Positions 1-12,375 of a stretch of 64,000 bases of DNA are shown one piece after another. The stretch lies in the NCBI RefSeq assembly GCF_000208745.1, contig NC_030852.1, forward strand, positions 12,451,953-12,515,952, in the 5' to 3' direction. The stretch's first letter is position 1. Each line of letters opens with the position of its first letter. The notes under the pieces were generated by a model. The model was not told where the DNA came from. It did not search any database and was given only the letters and a program-made list of their open reading frames with translations. This stretch comes from Theobroma cacao (lineage: Eukaryota; Streptophyta; Magnoliopsida; Malvales; Malvaceae). Both the position numbers and the translations under genes were made by a program.

Positions 1-438
1 CTTTTACGCTATAAAAATTATTTATGCAGTGTTCTTAAAATATCGTTTTAGGTGAAAATTGAATATTTTATTTAATATTTTTATTTTATTATGACAGTCA
101 TAATTCCATTTTAAACGAATGTTTTAGACATCCAAAATTATTTTTGATTATGAAATATGTGTTTTCCACTTACATACTATATTTTTAGATGATTTTGAGA
201 TTTTTGGGATAAATGACCAAAATACCCCTGTGAGACAAAAATTATTATTTTATTTGTTTAAGTTGGAAACAGTTTAAAATCTTTTAGAATGTGGTATTTG
301 GAAACAGTTACCCCCAGGGGAAATGAGAAGCTGATATTAAAGCCTTGCGGGGTTTCGGTTGACATTCCGAGTAATGAATGTCGATCGAGACGTCGCGGCG
401 ATTGTCACGGTCTCGATGGGAGTTCCAGGTCATGACAA
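1..438 (+). mobile_element. A-family LTR, terminal fragment (A0)
   Basis: The right end is a family terminus ending in GGTCATGACA. Read in reverse it matches the left ends of LTRs B and C, including the block around TTGCGGGGTTTCGG and GTCTCGAT. The copy is therefore inverted relative to B and C and continues off the left edge. It follows the usual TG...CA LTR form. It abuts a short TA run and the remains of a copia element, and it probably truncates that element. No coding sequence is seen. The strand is assigned by analogy with the D-family LTR ends. Confidence 0.7.
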
Positions 439-740
439 TATATATATATAAGCTAAGCATCTCATGCTAGCAAAATATAAATCTATGTTTCCTAAACATA
501 AAATAAATATTTAGGCATAGGTCTAAAACCAAAAACATCTCATATTGACAATCATGCCATGAAAACATTCAATGCTCTAAAATTATTTATTGTTCCACAA
601 TCTAATCTAGGTCGACAAGCTTGATCACCATGAACTAAGGTTGTCCCCTTCATGATCCTGTTCTTCACTGCTCCTTGTCATTAGTTCCTTCAATATGTCA
701 TACATATTAAAACCATTAATAAAGAGTAAGGTATCATATA
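439..740. other. Non-coding remnant left of copia gag
   Basis: AT-rich sequence with no recognisable protein. In a copia element the protease should follow gag here on the minus strand, but I see no protease or integrase motif. Either the element lost pol, or it belonged to a gag-only group, before the A-family LTR at 1-438 arrived. Confidence 0.4.
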
Positions 741-1617
741 CAAAGTAGTGAAAAATAAATCATCATATGATTCATACCTGATGTGGAAGCTTCCTTTTGT
801 TTCTTCCCTTTGATGGATTCAAGATAATCCTTGCAATTGCACTTTAATGCCCTAGTTTACCGCAAAAATGGCATTTGCCATTGTCCTTATCCTTCTTCAC
901 TCCTCTAATAGGCTTTATAGCTTTTGAAGTTAATGCCTTCTCATCCTTATCTTTCTTAGAAAATTTTCTTTTCTTATTTTTATTTTTCTTAAAAGAGACA
1001 AGATGAACTAAAACCTTCTCCTTCAAAATGGTGTTCTCAGCCTGTGTGAGCATATTCAATAAGCTTGAAAGGGTTACCTCAATCTTGTTCATATTGAAGT
1101 TCAACACAAATTGTGAATAGCTCTCTAGTAGCAAAGAAAGTATAAGGTCTATGCTCAAATCATGATCCATAACCCAACCTAACTGCTCAAGTCGCGTGAT
1201 ATATCCTTTCATCTTAAGTACATGAGGCCTTACTAGGCTTCCCATAAACATCTTACATCAGAACAATTTCCTTGAAATGTCGAATCTCTCTACGCGACTT
1301 TTCTTATCGAACATTTCTCTAAGGTTTGGGATAATATCTAAGGCATTCATAGCTTTATGTTACTTTTGAAGATCTGGACCCATACTAGCCAACATCACAC
1401 ATGTGGCTTGATCGAGATCATCCATATAAATTATATAGGCCTCATTTTCCTCATTTTTAGCATCATCGCTAGGTTCCTCGGGAGTAGGACTATCTAGGAC
1501 ATAAGCCTTTTTGTCTTGTTTCAAGACAATTTTGATATTATGAAACTAGTCAATGAAATTTGGGCCTTTCAACTTGTTTGCATGAAGAATGCTTCTAAGT
1601 GACAAACTATTTGCCAT
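741..1617 (-). pseudogene. Ty1/copia gag, broken
   Basis: Gag is the capsid/nucleocapsid protein that packages element RNA in cytoplasmic virus-like particles. The ATG is at 1617 and begins MANSLSLRS, a typical copia gag start. The reading frame then carries in-frame stops and a shift near 1250. From 1251 to 844 a 135-residue stretch is open, rich in Lys near its end, and reaches a zinc knuckle (CHFCGKLGH). A one-base deletion just after that His breaks the frame; the next codons in the shifted frame supply the last Cys, restoring the CX2CX4HX4C pattern. Similarity to the UBN2-type gag of plant copia elements is judged by eye. It cannot be functional as it stands. Confidence 0.8.
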
Positions 1618-3840
1618 GATAGATTTATATCCTATATAAATCAACATAAATAATTATTAGTCATTACGCAAATTATATAATCATAAAGACAAGGTTTTAT
1701 AATCTTATATGATTATTCTCAATATTTTATCAAAATAATAGCCCTCATCTACTATTTGGATAAATTTAACCTTTAAACTTCTTATTGAGCAAGGACCCTT
1801 TTTATCCCACCATGACCTTGAGTGACTCAACAAGCCATAATGAAACTAATTAGGTAGGTAACTTAGCTTACCAATTGTATCTTATACAACTCCTAGATCA
1901 GTTAGGTGACAACTCTTTGTTTAAACGTATCATATACATTTTGACTAACTATGCCTCTAATACTATGCGGTCATGTGTGACACATCTGAACAACATGGTA
2001 CTAGTTGAGTAAGACCCACTAATAACTCAAATGTACTCATGTAAAAGTTTGGCTTTGAGTGACTCAACAAGCCTCCAATTAAAAGAGTAGCCTGGTTATC
2101 TTGTTATATGGTGGAAGGCAACTTTTGACTCAATATTTTAATGAGAGATTTTATTTATTAATTCATTAATTAAGGTCTCATTGATTTGGCATTGTTGACA
2201 TACATAGCATTTATCGCATTTCACATATATCATATATACACTGAAAAATAAATCTATCCTATGCCAACTACTAGGATGATTATGGACTTTACTAGTTCTA
2301 ATTTCCTTGAGCCATTAAGGAAATCAGTTGGTCAAATTCCTAGGGGACTTACACAAACATCATCTTCAAGCTTTGATTGTAATCTCCTTGAATCTCCATG
2401 GCACCTTTGGATCTCCATCTTTACACTTTGATGTAACTAATTACATTTTATAATCAAGAAACCTCGAGTTACATTTGAGGGGAGTTAGGTGAAAAAAGAA
2501 TTTTACAACCTAGAGAAAATAGAGATATAAGGCAGCGTGAGCAGACCCTATTTTAAAATAAATACCATAAGAATTAAATTTAACCATCCATGACCTAATC
2601 TTCTAAGGACTAAGTCTATAATCATCCTCATGCTTTATAATCACAATCAAAAGCATAGAAATAAATGGAAGCTCAATATCACTTAGTGATCTTGTGTGTT
2701 ATTTGAGAAAAGCATCAATTAATTCACTTAAAGTGTTAGACTCAAATTATTTGGTATTGTTTTATTTCAATTTAGTGTATAAGAAATTCTCATTTTCAAA
2801 ACACTTAAGTAAACATCTGACTCCATATTTCTTATTAGAAATTCATTGAAATAAAACTTTCCTTTTTAAGACTTCATACAAGTTAATTCTTTCCATAATT
2901 AAAATTCCTTTTAATCTTGGAAACCTTTTTTATTTTAGGTAAACTTCCTAAAATATATCTAAGACAACATTTTAATTTTTAACATTTAGAACATGGATTA
3001 GTTTCCAAAATTGTATGTTGCTCAAGTTACCTAAATGGTGACTTAACTAATTTTCAGAAACTTCTAGTCAAACCAAAATTTTAAGGAATGTTCAATGTTA
3101 TCACATAACTTTAGGAATTTCTTGTAAAGTAGGAAACTATTTCCTATGAATTTCCCAAATTAAAATACTATCCTTAATTTTAGGAATTTCTTTTAAAGTA
3201 GGAAACAATTTCCTATTTTTATGAATCACACAAAATTAAAATAGATGGTATTTAAGTGCTCTTAAAACTCCATAAATCATGAGTCAAACTCATGAAAAAG
3301 CTGCTGGAAATTTCCAGCAAGTATGTTTAACAATTAAACACAAAATTCATGAAGAATTAAGCCACCAAAACTAATCATAGTTGTCCAAAATTTTCTACAT
3401 TGAATCTTGGTTGTTTTGGAACTCGAAAACATGATTTTGATGAACCCTTTTCATACTAAATCAAGTCTGGCTGAAACATACAGTAATTTAATTTGATGAA
3501 ACTAATTTTTAACAATTAAAAACTGCTCATAACATTTACCTAATGTTAGTAAAAAATAATTGGCACATTAGTCCCCAAAACACCTCAAAACTATTCGGTT
3601 TTAACTTGGCTTCACGAGGCTTTTAATCCATTCATTAATTCTTCGACTAAACAAGATTTTAAACCTTTTAAAACATGTTTTAATGAATTAATTATATGCT
3701 GTCCAGATTTAAATTAAAATAGACAAAAATATTTAAAGAAAGCCTTTCAAATTGATATATACCAAATCAACACATAAACCAATTCTATTGATTATCACCA
3801 AGAATCAAGCATGCAAATTACATGAAAAACATCAAACAAA
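1618..3840 (-). other. Copia leader region between primer site and gag
   Basis: A 2.2 kb stretch with no ORF, lying between the gag ATG and the primer-binding site. It is unusually long for a copia leader. A short sequence centred on GAGTGACTCAACAAGCC occurs twice (about 1812 and 2056). Just upstream of the gag ATG on the minus strand the sequence reads TTTATATAG, which could be a splice acceptor for a leader intron. This is inference only; a decayed nested insertion is the alternative. Confidence 0.45.
3111..3217. repeat. Two-copy direct repeat, 69-bp spacing
   Basis: A block starting TTAGGAATTTCTT and ending ATTTCCTAT is present at 3111-3147 and again from 3180, with a few substitutions. 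It is a local tandem duplication inside the copia leader, with no evident coding role. Confidence 0.75.
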
Positions 3841-3853
3841 GGCTCTAATACCA
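3841..3853 (-). promoter_or_regulatory. Copia primer-binding site (initiator Met tRNA type)
   Basis: On the minus strand the sequence is TGGTATTAGAGCC. This is one change from the TGGTATCAGAGC complement of plant initiator-Met tRNA used by most copia elements. It lies one base inside a terminus that reads TGCAGGG on the plus strand, as expected for the boundary of a 5' LTR on the minus strand. Confidence 0.75.
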
Positions 3854-3854
3854 C

Positions 3855-4250
3855 TGCAGGGATTCGACCTCATGCTCAAACATGAAAATAATCAATAAAT
3901 TAAAATTATAATGCAACAGAATAATAAACTAATATTAAATCAGAGAAACAATTGAATCTTACAAGATCAATGTTTGTGTTTTTTATGTAACTTTCAAATT
4001 AATTATGAACACTCATAAGTTTAAGAGCTACATACCTTACTCTAGATATTGTAATCAAGAGTCAATTAAATCAAAATCAACAATGACCTCTCCCTGGTCG
4101 CTGTCGGCGTCCAAGACTTCCGAAAAAAACCCGCCAAGTCTCGAACAAGCCTATCTAGAATTTGCTCGTTAATCCACTACATTCAATCACCATATAATAT
4201 TGATACTTTCATATACTAAATTGAACCATAAATATGAAAATCAATACAAA
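3855..4250 (-). mobile_element. Copia 5' LTR, first piece
   Basis: Begins at the LTR/primer-site boundary and continues right until A-family sequence starts; the exact junction with A1 is not visible. I infer that the same LTR resumes at 13657 after A1 and at 17666 after solo LTR C. Together the pieces total roughly 1.85 kb, a plausible copia LTR length. Its far end has been lost at the 18110 breakpoint. Confidence 0.5.
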
Positions 4251-5738
4251 TTTTTTTTCCTTTTATTCGAAAGTTATAATCTCCAAATTAATGCTTATAT
4301 AAAAATTTAGAATTCGTTTACAACTTAACAAATAAAAGGCTACGAATTGACCCCTAACAGTGGAGCGACTCGAAATAAAATGCTAGGAGATGCCTTTACC
4401 TATTCACAGTGGACCGAACGCATCATTGACTACACGCTAGGCTGATCCCTATTTGCAAAAGGGGAAATAAAGGGGTGTGAGTCTCATAGACTCAGTGATA
4501 ATCATCGACTCAGCGAGTAGGGCGTAGATGGAAAACAAACAAACGACAGATCAGTTGAATATAAAAATGCAAGACTTTAAAAGCAATTTGTTTCAAATGA
4601 GGGTTTGTGCCTTATATAAAAATCGAGAATTTCTTATAAAGTATAAATAATCGAGGTAATAAAATTTTTCGTATCAAAATATATTAATAATCATTTTCGA
4701 ATCAAATCAATAAAATTTAGCAAGCTCCCGCGTAATCAAATAATATTTAAAATCATGCCCAAATTATAACTCACCCCATATGCGAGGAATTACAAATTTA
4801 TTTCACAGATAAACATATAAGAGAGCTACGAAAAATCGTTTAATTCTTTTTTCACCATGCTGAGAAATATAATTCATAATATTAAAACTTATTTCAACTC
4901 ATATAAAACCATTACATTTTTGTCAAAAATAAACAACATGGCTTATGACTTTTTTTAAAAACTTGGCTTGTGCGAAAATCATTCTCATACCCAGTTATCA
5001 AGGATGCCTTGATCGAGGGCTATCCCAATCTAGTCTGCCAAGGCTGTTAAAAAGTTATGTATGCATAAATTATGTTTTTATTTTGAAAACATAGCTGTTC
5101 CTTGGCGTTAGCGAAGTTCATCATCACGAGGTGGTTCGGCGTGACGTGAACTCTATCCATACCTCAGGAGATACCCTACGCGCCTTTTTGACTGAGGTAC
5201 ATATATATATCCGGATTCCGTGCCCCTCTAATAGGCTGGTCCACAAAACCCGCCCACTGCAGCAAGCTAACCCACCATACAATAAAATCTCAACCGCATG
5301 ACATGACAATTATATCACAATCCAACCTATCAATGCAAATAACAGTTTATACACTTTCAATACAAATACCAATCCAGCCATTTATGCCCACATTATCATA
5401 AGCCATTCGATTCGAAATACACTTTATAACACAACAAGTAGTAATCTCCAATTACTCTTGAATTTCTTAGTTAAAAATGAAATCACCTTTTAAAAGAATT
5501 CAAATTTGATCTTCAAGGGGATATTTTAAATCTTTCTCAAAATATTGATCCCCACATCACGTTAAAACTCTCTTTTCGTAAAATTTTCATTGTAAATATT
5601 TGCATGATATTTTGTATCAAAATGGCATGGTGAATATGTAATAAATTTCATGAATACACACCACACAAATAATAAGGCACAATTTCCTTTGATGTAAATG
5701 TTTTCGAAAAACTTGTTTCTCGGTTTAAACACTTTACG

Positions 5739-5740
<2 letters not shown>

Positions 5741-5772
<32 letters not shown>
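5741..5772. repeat. (AT)n microsatellite
   Basis: About 32 bases of uninterrupted alternating A and T. A second, shorter run lies at about 5876-5888. Such runs recur in several LTRs of the window. Confidence 0.95.
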
Positions 5773-5774
<2 letters not shown>

Positions 5775-6174
5775 CAAATGATTTCTGAAAATAACTTACG
5801 CCCACAACTCCTTAAAATTCTATCAACGCATGCTTTTTATAAATTTTGCACTTCACGAAAAATATACGTACATGTATATATATATATACAGAATTTTTAA
5901 AATTGACACCCCCTACTCACCTTAAAATAGTGGGATATTGCTTCACTATTGATTTGTACGCGTATAATTATTCCTATTTGTCGATCACATACTTCGTTCG
6001 GCATGCCTCCATGACAACTTTCCTAGCAACAATTTAAACTTAGTATACTTAATCAGACATTTATATGGGTAGCAACTTAATTAAAAATTCCTTAAGCAAC
6101 TTGCATATTTTTCATCCAAAATATGCACAATATTAAACTACCCATAAATCTTAAAATATAAAATTAACTTACCA

Positions 6175-7234
6175 TTGGGCCTTTTTCATTTTTTTATGAC
6201 CTTTGGACCCTCTCCATGGGCTTCTCCATTTTTCCTATTTGGGCCAAACCTATTTATTTTTATTTCCTATTTGGCCATGCCCACTTATTTTCTATTAGGT
6301 CATGCCCATTTATTTTCTATTTGGGCCATGCCCATTTTTATTTTCTACTTCTTTTCTTTTTCTTTCTTTTTCTCTCTTTCACCGTCACTCCCTTCACCAC
6401 CATGTCTTCCTCTCTTCACCACCGTGGCTTCCTCTCTTCCTTGGCTCGTTTTCTTCCTCCTTCGATGGCAGCACTTCCAGCTATCTTTTCCTAAAAAATT
6501 TGGCAGCACCAAGTTGCTTTTTCTCCCTCAAATTGGCAGCACAATGCTGTTCAATTTTTTTGCACAAATTGGCAGCAAACAACTCCAATTTTTCTGCACA
6601 AATTGGCAACAAACAGCTCTAATTTTTCTGCAGCAAACAGCTCCAATTTTTTTGCACGAACAGCTCTAATTTTTCTGCACAAACAACTCCAATTTTTCTG
6701 CAGCAAACAGCTCCAATTTATCTGCACAAATTGGCAGCAAACAATTCAAATTTTAAGCAGCCAAAGTTGTCCTTCAATGGCAGCAAAAACCTCCAAAAAT
6801 TTCCAGCAACAAATTCACACAATTTCAGCAGTAACAACCTTGAATTTTCAATACCAAAATCAACCATAAAAACCTCAAAAATTCCAGCAATTAACCTAAA
6901 AAAAAAATCAGCTTTCTTACCTAAAAAATTTCAACTTTTTCTTCCTCCAAAAATTACAACAAAAAGCTTTCTTTTCCTCCCTCAAAGTGCAACAAAACTG
7001 TGCCAAGAAAAGAGCATAATTTTCGTTCCTTTTTCTCTTCCTCTCCCATGGTTTTTTTCTCCCTTTTTCTTTTCATTTCTTTCTTCCTCTCTCAACCGAC
7101 TTCCTCTCCTTTTCTTTATTCTTTTATTTAGCCTTTTGATCTTTTCTTTGCTTTTCATAGCCGACTTCTCCTTTCTTTCCTCTCACATGGCCGGTCCCAC
7201 CATCATTTCTACATTATTCTCTTTATTTTCTTAG
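6175..7234 (+). repeat. T/C-rich tract with ~35-bp minisatellite
   Basis: Pyrimidine-rich, low-complexity sequence inside A1. Between about 6517 and 6760 a unit containing AATTGGCAGCAAACA and CTCCAATTTTTCTGCA repeats about seven times, some copies truncated. The plus strand stays open in several overlapping frames (164, 106 and 167 codons). The predicted peptides are Phe/Ser/Leu-rich and repetitive, and they overlap one another in different frames, so I treat them as chance ORFs. Confidence 0.7.
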
Positions 7235-7713
7235 TTTCTTTGTGTCTTTGTTCCCTTAATTTTTTTGTATGGCCGGCCATTGAATTTAGAATTCTTGGGT
7301 TTGACTTTTCTTCATTCCCATCCATACCACATCATTCCCATTCTTTTTATTTCCTTATTATTTTATTATTTATTTATTTTATTTTCTCCAAATAATGCAA
7401 TTTACATGTAATTCCTCAACTTCATTTTATTTGTTACTCAATCTTCCAATTTTTGTATCTTAAAATTTGATCATTCCGACACATTTAAAAATTTTAATTT
7501 TCATCTATCTTTCTTCCTTTGCACGCGTATAACCAAAATATCGAAATTGTACTTCAACGCGGTGTCACCATAATATTTAAATATTTACTTACCCGCGTTA
7601 GCTCGATTTAATAAAATCACACTGACACAATTATCGTCGTTTTCCTTCAAAATTTTTCTTTACTTCTTTTGCCCCACTTAAATTAGTCATATTCCATTTT
7701 TCATGACTAATTC

Positions 7714-10537
7714 TGTCATGACCCGGAACCTCCCTCGTGCCCATGACAACCATCGCGAAGTCCCGATTTACACTCATTACCCAGAATACTAATCGAAACC
7801 CCGCAAGGCTTACGTATCAGTTTCTTGCCTTTCTTATGAGCAATCGTTGTTAAACATTCGGTTTTAAACAATGACCAGTCATTTCCAACTCAAGTAAATT
7901 AAAAGACAAAATTATTTTAAAAGGATTTATAGACAAATATTACTATTCAAAATATTGATTAAAATATAACATTTTTATATAAAATAATATTTATAGAAAC
8001 ACGTGTAAAAATCTTTTGTAACGTGGAAGTAAAATAAATTGATACATACAATAATTTACAAAGTTATAATGTACAATAATAATTACAATGACAAGTGGCC
8101 CGTAAATACACCAAATGTTGGTGATAGTAGCCTACTGTCTGTGAGATAGAGGGGTCAACTGGAATCCTCGACAAAATGTGGTACTACAAGCTACCACAGG
8201 CCTGTAATATTTGGAAAGGAGGTGGGTGAGATTTTGCAATCCTAATGAGTAAACAGACATTATCATAAATATCTAAAGGCGAGTAAAATAGAGGCAAGTT
8301 TAAACAACAAATCACAAACCATTTCATAAGGTTTTCAATTTATTTCTTAAATCATAAAATATTTGTAATTTACCAAAACAATTGTTAAGGCCTATGACTT
8401 TTATTAGAAACAAAGCTAAAGCCAAAAACTAGTCCTCAGAGATTCCTTGGCCGAGGCATCTAACCGAGTCCGCCAAGGTTGTTAAGATATTTACATGTGA
8501 GTTTTGAAAACAAGCCGTTCCTTGGCGTTGGCCGAGTTACACATTCACGTGGGGGTTCGACGTGAAGTGAGCTCTAGCACTACCCAAGGAGTTACCCTCC
8601 TCACCTCTACAACTGGAGTAATTATATAATCGGGTTTACCGTGCCCCTCTAATAGGCAGTCCACGGAAACCCGTCACTGTAGTGACTAAACCCACCAATT
8701 TTAATAAAATTTCGACAATATAACGTGGCTTTTATTTATTTACCCAGCTTGCATAATAAAAGACAGCTTACATAAATTCCCAATGCAAATTATAAAATAT
8801 AGCCACATATACTCATATATCATAAGCCATTCATAGGAAAATATATTTTTCAAGACAATTGGCAACCTCCAATTACTCAATTTCATGATTAAAAGTTTCT
8901 TATTTCAGATAATCAACACAATGTATTTATTTGGCACATTTATTTCTAAAACATCACAAGTCCCATTTTAATCTCATTTTCATTTCATAAAATAAATGAT
9001 GAGCATTTAAAAATAAACTCTAGATAATTTACAATAATAATAGGTTTACTCACCGTTTGTACAAATTAAATGCTTTCTAGGTGCCCCGATCACTGTTTGT
9101 CGGGTACGACTTCCTTGCCTTTACCGGAAGGCTCTCCTCTTAGACACATTGCAAAAATTACACAATTCACCACATTGATGCTAAATCACTATATAATTGA
9201 CTTAAATCCTATACTAATGCATGGTATGAAATGCAATAGCCTAAAACGGCTTAAACGCGATATTAACCTATTTTTGGCACTTTACTCGATAAATTGCTAA
9301 TGCGCTCCATTTTAGCTCTAAATTGTCCCATTTTCTCTCCAATATTTCTAACCATTAAATATCAGCCAATAACCCTTTAAAATCACCAAAATCAGCTCAC
9401 TTTCCTCCTTGAAAAATTCGGTCAAAAATGGGACATTAACTCGGTAAATTTTCCACTTTGTTTTTCTATTACATTTAACCATTTTTCATCATTTCACTTA
9501 GAATAAAAATCAGTTCATCATCATTGTACATCATTGAATATTCGGCCAAGGGTGGGTATTGTGAGAATTTCATGCTTTCTTGCCCAATTTGATTTCTATA
9601 CACATTTAACTAACTAAAACTACCAATTTAACTAAGAATCAAAACCTAAAAAATTCAAAATCCTCCCCCTTGAAATTTGGCCAGCCCTTGGTATCACTTT
9701 TTGATATCTCTCCTCAAGTATGCTAAATGGAAACAAAGGCATAGGAAAGGTAGAAAAGCTAAAGTCGAAAAATCTTACCGTTAGACGCGTAAACAGACGA
9801 AAAACGCGAATTCCCCTTTGAATTTTCTAGTTTTCCTTTGGTTTTTCTCTTTTCTTCCTTTCCTCTCTATTTTCTCTCCTATTTTCTCCTTATGGCTGGC
9901 CATCACCTGATGTGGGGTTTAAATGGGCTATTTTCCTTTAAAATAATATTAAACAATTAAAAAGTGCCATGTGTCACTTTTCCATTGGCCCGTTTTTAAA
10001 ATTTTATCCTTTAAACTTCAATTTTTCACCACTTAACATACCATAGTTATTCATACTAAAATAAGTAAATCTTATAATTTTGACAAGTTTTGGGTGGTGA
10101 AAATTACGGTTTTTACCCCGAGATGATAAAATTACCGTTTTGCCCCTATGTTCTGAAAATTGCTGGAATTGAAATTTTTCACTTCCTATCATTAACTTAT
10201 ACTCCAAATAGTTAATCTTGGTCAAAAATATCACTCCATGATCAAATTATTATCTTAGGTAGCAAAATGACGATTTTACCCCTAAACATCAAAATTTTCA
10301 ATTTTTTCCCAAATGAACCCTCGAACTCCGAACAATCATTTTTAGTCATTCTTGGATTGTAAAATATTAAATTTTATCCTACGATTCCTATATGAACTAG
10401 TTCGAGGTTAAATCAACTCAAGTATACCGTTAGGTACAATACCGGGTTTCGTCTATTCTTAGGAACTTTTTTAGCGTAATAAAATGCTACTCAGTGCATG
10501 TATGTCATGACATGTGTTTATAGGGTCGGGTTTTACA
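7714..10537 (-). mobile_element. A-family solo LTR B
   Basis: A 2,824-bp unit beginning TGTCATGACCCGG and ending GGGTTTTACA. The flanks are AATTC on the left and AATTT on the right, a 5-bp target duplication with one change. No gag or pol lies inside, so it is a solo LTR left by recombination between the two LTRs of an element. The middle (8390-8710) matches A1 and C. On the minus strand ACGGTGAGTAAA at about 9044-9055 resembles a splice donor. The strand is assigned by analogy with D, whose LTRs also end in GTCGTGACA. Confidence 0.75.
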
Positions 10538-10542
10538 AATTT

Positions 10543-10774
10543 CGATAACATATAAAATATTCATATTTTAATATTATTTTATTTCAAAATTTTCACTTGC
10601 CTTCTTTAGTCCCGAAACACATCATTACATCTCGGTTTACTTCCGAATCATCCTTTAGCTTACTAATTCCTCTCCAACGAAAATATTATTATTTAATTAT
10701 TGTTTATGCATGCACAAAGCATTTTATTCTTGAATGCTCATTTCATCCTTTGTCGCTCTTTAGCATGCCAATTC
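10543..10774 (-). mobile_element. A1 element, middle piece
   Basis: Short AT-rich segment between solo LTRs B and D1. It is bounded left by the B target duplication and right by AATTC, the D1 target duplication. I assign it to A1 because it is what remains when both insertions are removed. Confidence 0.5.
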
Positions 10775-11609
10775 TATCACGACCCAAATTTCGGGTCATG
10801 ACCGGCGCATGGGCCTAATGGACGTAGTCCACTAAGCCCAAGCAAGCCTAATAGTCTGACCTGTTCATCATTCCATCATAAACTGCTAAGTCATTTTTCA
10901 AAACTTAGAATCAAAATAGCAATAGACATTGCCAACTCGTATTGGCATTTCTCATTTATTATATACATGCATTGTCTACAACATGTATTCCAATAATGTA
11001 CATTAGGTTCGCCTATACATCTCAAAAAGAAGACTTGACTTCCAGCGGAGGGACTCGAACGAATGTACAGCTACTGAATGCCAAGACACCTACTAAAAGA
11101 TGGACACAGGTCTACAAGGACACCTTGTTCTAGTTACCGGTTGCCTCGTGATCTGAAAACATGAATTTGAAAATGGTGAGTATAAACCCAGTGAGTGAAA
11201 AAGGAAGGGAACAAGCATACCATAAGGAATCTTTAATGAAATCATGATGCATTCTTTTTCAAAACAATGCAATTTGTTTCTATTCTTATTAAAAACCCCT
11301 CATGAAGCCTTTAAATGATTAATCATTTGAAAATCATTAACCCATACATAACAAACCATTTGAAGAATAAAAGCTTCAATATTACACAAGTAAGTCAAAT
11401 ACGACAGCGAGAATGCCTTTCCGCTGTAGCGATGTTGGGATTTAGTTATTAACCGAACGAGGGTTTCTCCACTGGTCGAGGATTTCTCACTAAACCTCCT
11501 CATTTTAAACTTAACTCATTTAATCCTTAATGTTGGAAGTCCATGCTCTGATATGGTAGCAAATAAGTAAAAGATACGGTAACAATTCAACAAGTTAGGA
11601 AACCAAAAC

Positions 11610-11880
11610 GGAAAGTTTTTCGCTGCAACGAGATTCAATCTCTCTGCAACGAAATTGTAACCCAGAAACAGAATGTTTCTCGCTGTAGTGAAATTCAATC
11701 TCGCTGCAGCGAAATTGCAACCTAGAAACAGAAAGTTTCTCGCTGCAGCGAGAATGTATTTCACTGCAGCGAGAAGCTATAGTGTCATTCTCGCTGTAGT
11801 GAGTTTTCGGCCAGCGTACCCTTTCAAAACCCGAGAGTTTTTCGTTGCAGCGAGAATGATTCTTGCTGCAGCAAAATACA
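11610..11880. repeat. Array of palindromic words in D1
   Basis: About nine full or decayed copies of the 16-bp palindrome TCTCGCTGCAGCGAGA. Most changes are C to T or G to A at the CG steps, as expected from methylated-cytosine decay. The same word occurs in the other D LTRs near 22070, 23860-23970, 34150-34520, 40260-40400, 45400-45690 and 58495-58850. Confidence 0.85.
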
Positions 11881-12049
11881 GGGCATCAAATGAAAATTTC
11901 CCTTTCTCCCAAAGAAAACCACCCTGCTTGAAATGTTCAAAACCAATATGAAACACATAACAATTTCTCAAGGTTTAACATGTCAAGTTTCACATGCATT
12001 ACAACCATAAACCATTATCCATCAATTTCCTATAACACACATATTTACA

Positions 12050-12170
12050 TATGTATATATATATATNNNNNNNNNNNNNNNNNNNNNNNNNNNNNNNNNN
12101 NNNNNNNNNNNNNNNNNNNNNNNNNNNNNNNNNNNNNNNNNNNNNNNNNNNNNNNNNNNNNNNNNNATAT

Positions 12171-12210
<40 letters not shown>
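12050..12210. repeat. (TA)n microsatellite containing an assembly gap
   Basis: TA repeats on both sides of exactly 100 N (12067-12166). The round number suggests a placeholder gap of unknown true length. Peptides predicted across it are meaningless. Confidence 0.95.
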
Positions 12211-12213
<3 letters not shown>

Positions 12214-12235
12214 CATCATCATCATCACACCATCC

Positions 12236-12375
12236 CATCATCATCATCACCAGCTCATGCGCACTCCCTACTCGCACATGGCTGGGTCATCACCAGGTTA
12301 TGCGTACTCCCTACTCGCACATAATCGGGTCATCCTCAGCTTATGCGCACTCTCTACTCGCACATAACCGAGTCA
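12236..12375. repeat. D-LTR minisatellite (~45-50 bp unit)
   Basis: About three copies of a unit built on CAGCTTATGCGCACTCCCTA and CTCGCACATAGCCGGGTCAT. Homologous arrays, in either orientation, lie at about 21640-21870, 23525-23660, 34690-34920, 40600-40700, 45880-45960 and 58140-58280. Nearly all sit next to a TA run. Confidence 0.9.

Larger units (their letters stand above)
4250..7713 (-). mobile_element. A-family LTR-like element A1, main part
   Basis: The block at 4920-5330, with CTTGGCTTGTGC, GCTGTTCCTTGGCGTT and GTGCCCCTCTAATAGG, recurs at 8390-8710 in B and 15470-15830 in C, so A1 belongs with them. It is more diverged and its left end is undefined. It is interrupted at 7714 by B, resumes at 10543, is interrupted again by D1, and ends near 13656 with GGGTATTACA. 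On the minus strand a splice-donor-like AAGGTGAGTAG lies at about 5913-5923, a position comparable to the donors in D LTRs. No genuine coding sequence is seen. Confidence 0.6.

Noticed and set aside
3841..3853. Possible tRNA gene fragment (initiator Met)
   Set aside because: Only the 3' complement is present and it sits at LTR borders here, at 44684 and at 63876; these are primer sites.
6175..7234. Overlapping plus-strand ORFs of up to 167 codons
   Set aside because: They are Phe/Ser/Leu-rich, overlap in different frames and span a minisatellite in an LTR-like region; nothing resembles a known protein.
11516..11971. ORFs on both strands rich in Ala-Ala-Arg repeats
   Set aside because: The repeats are translations of the palindromic word TCTCGCTGCAGCGAGA inside LTR D1.
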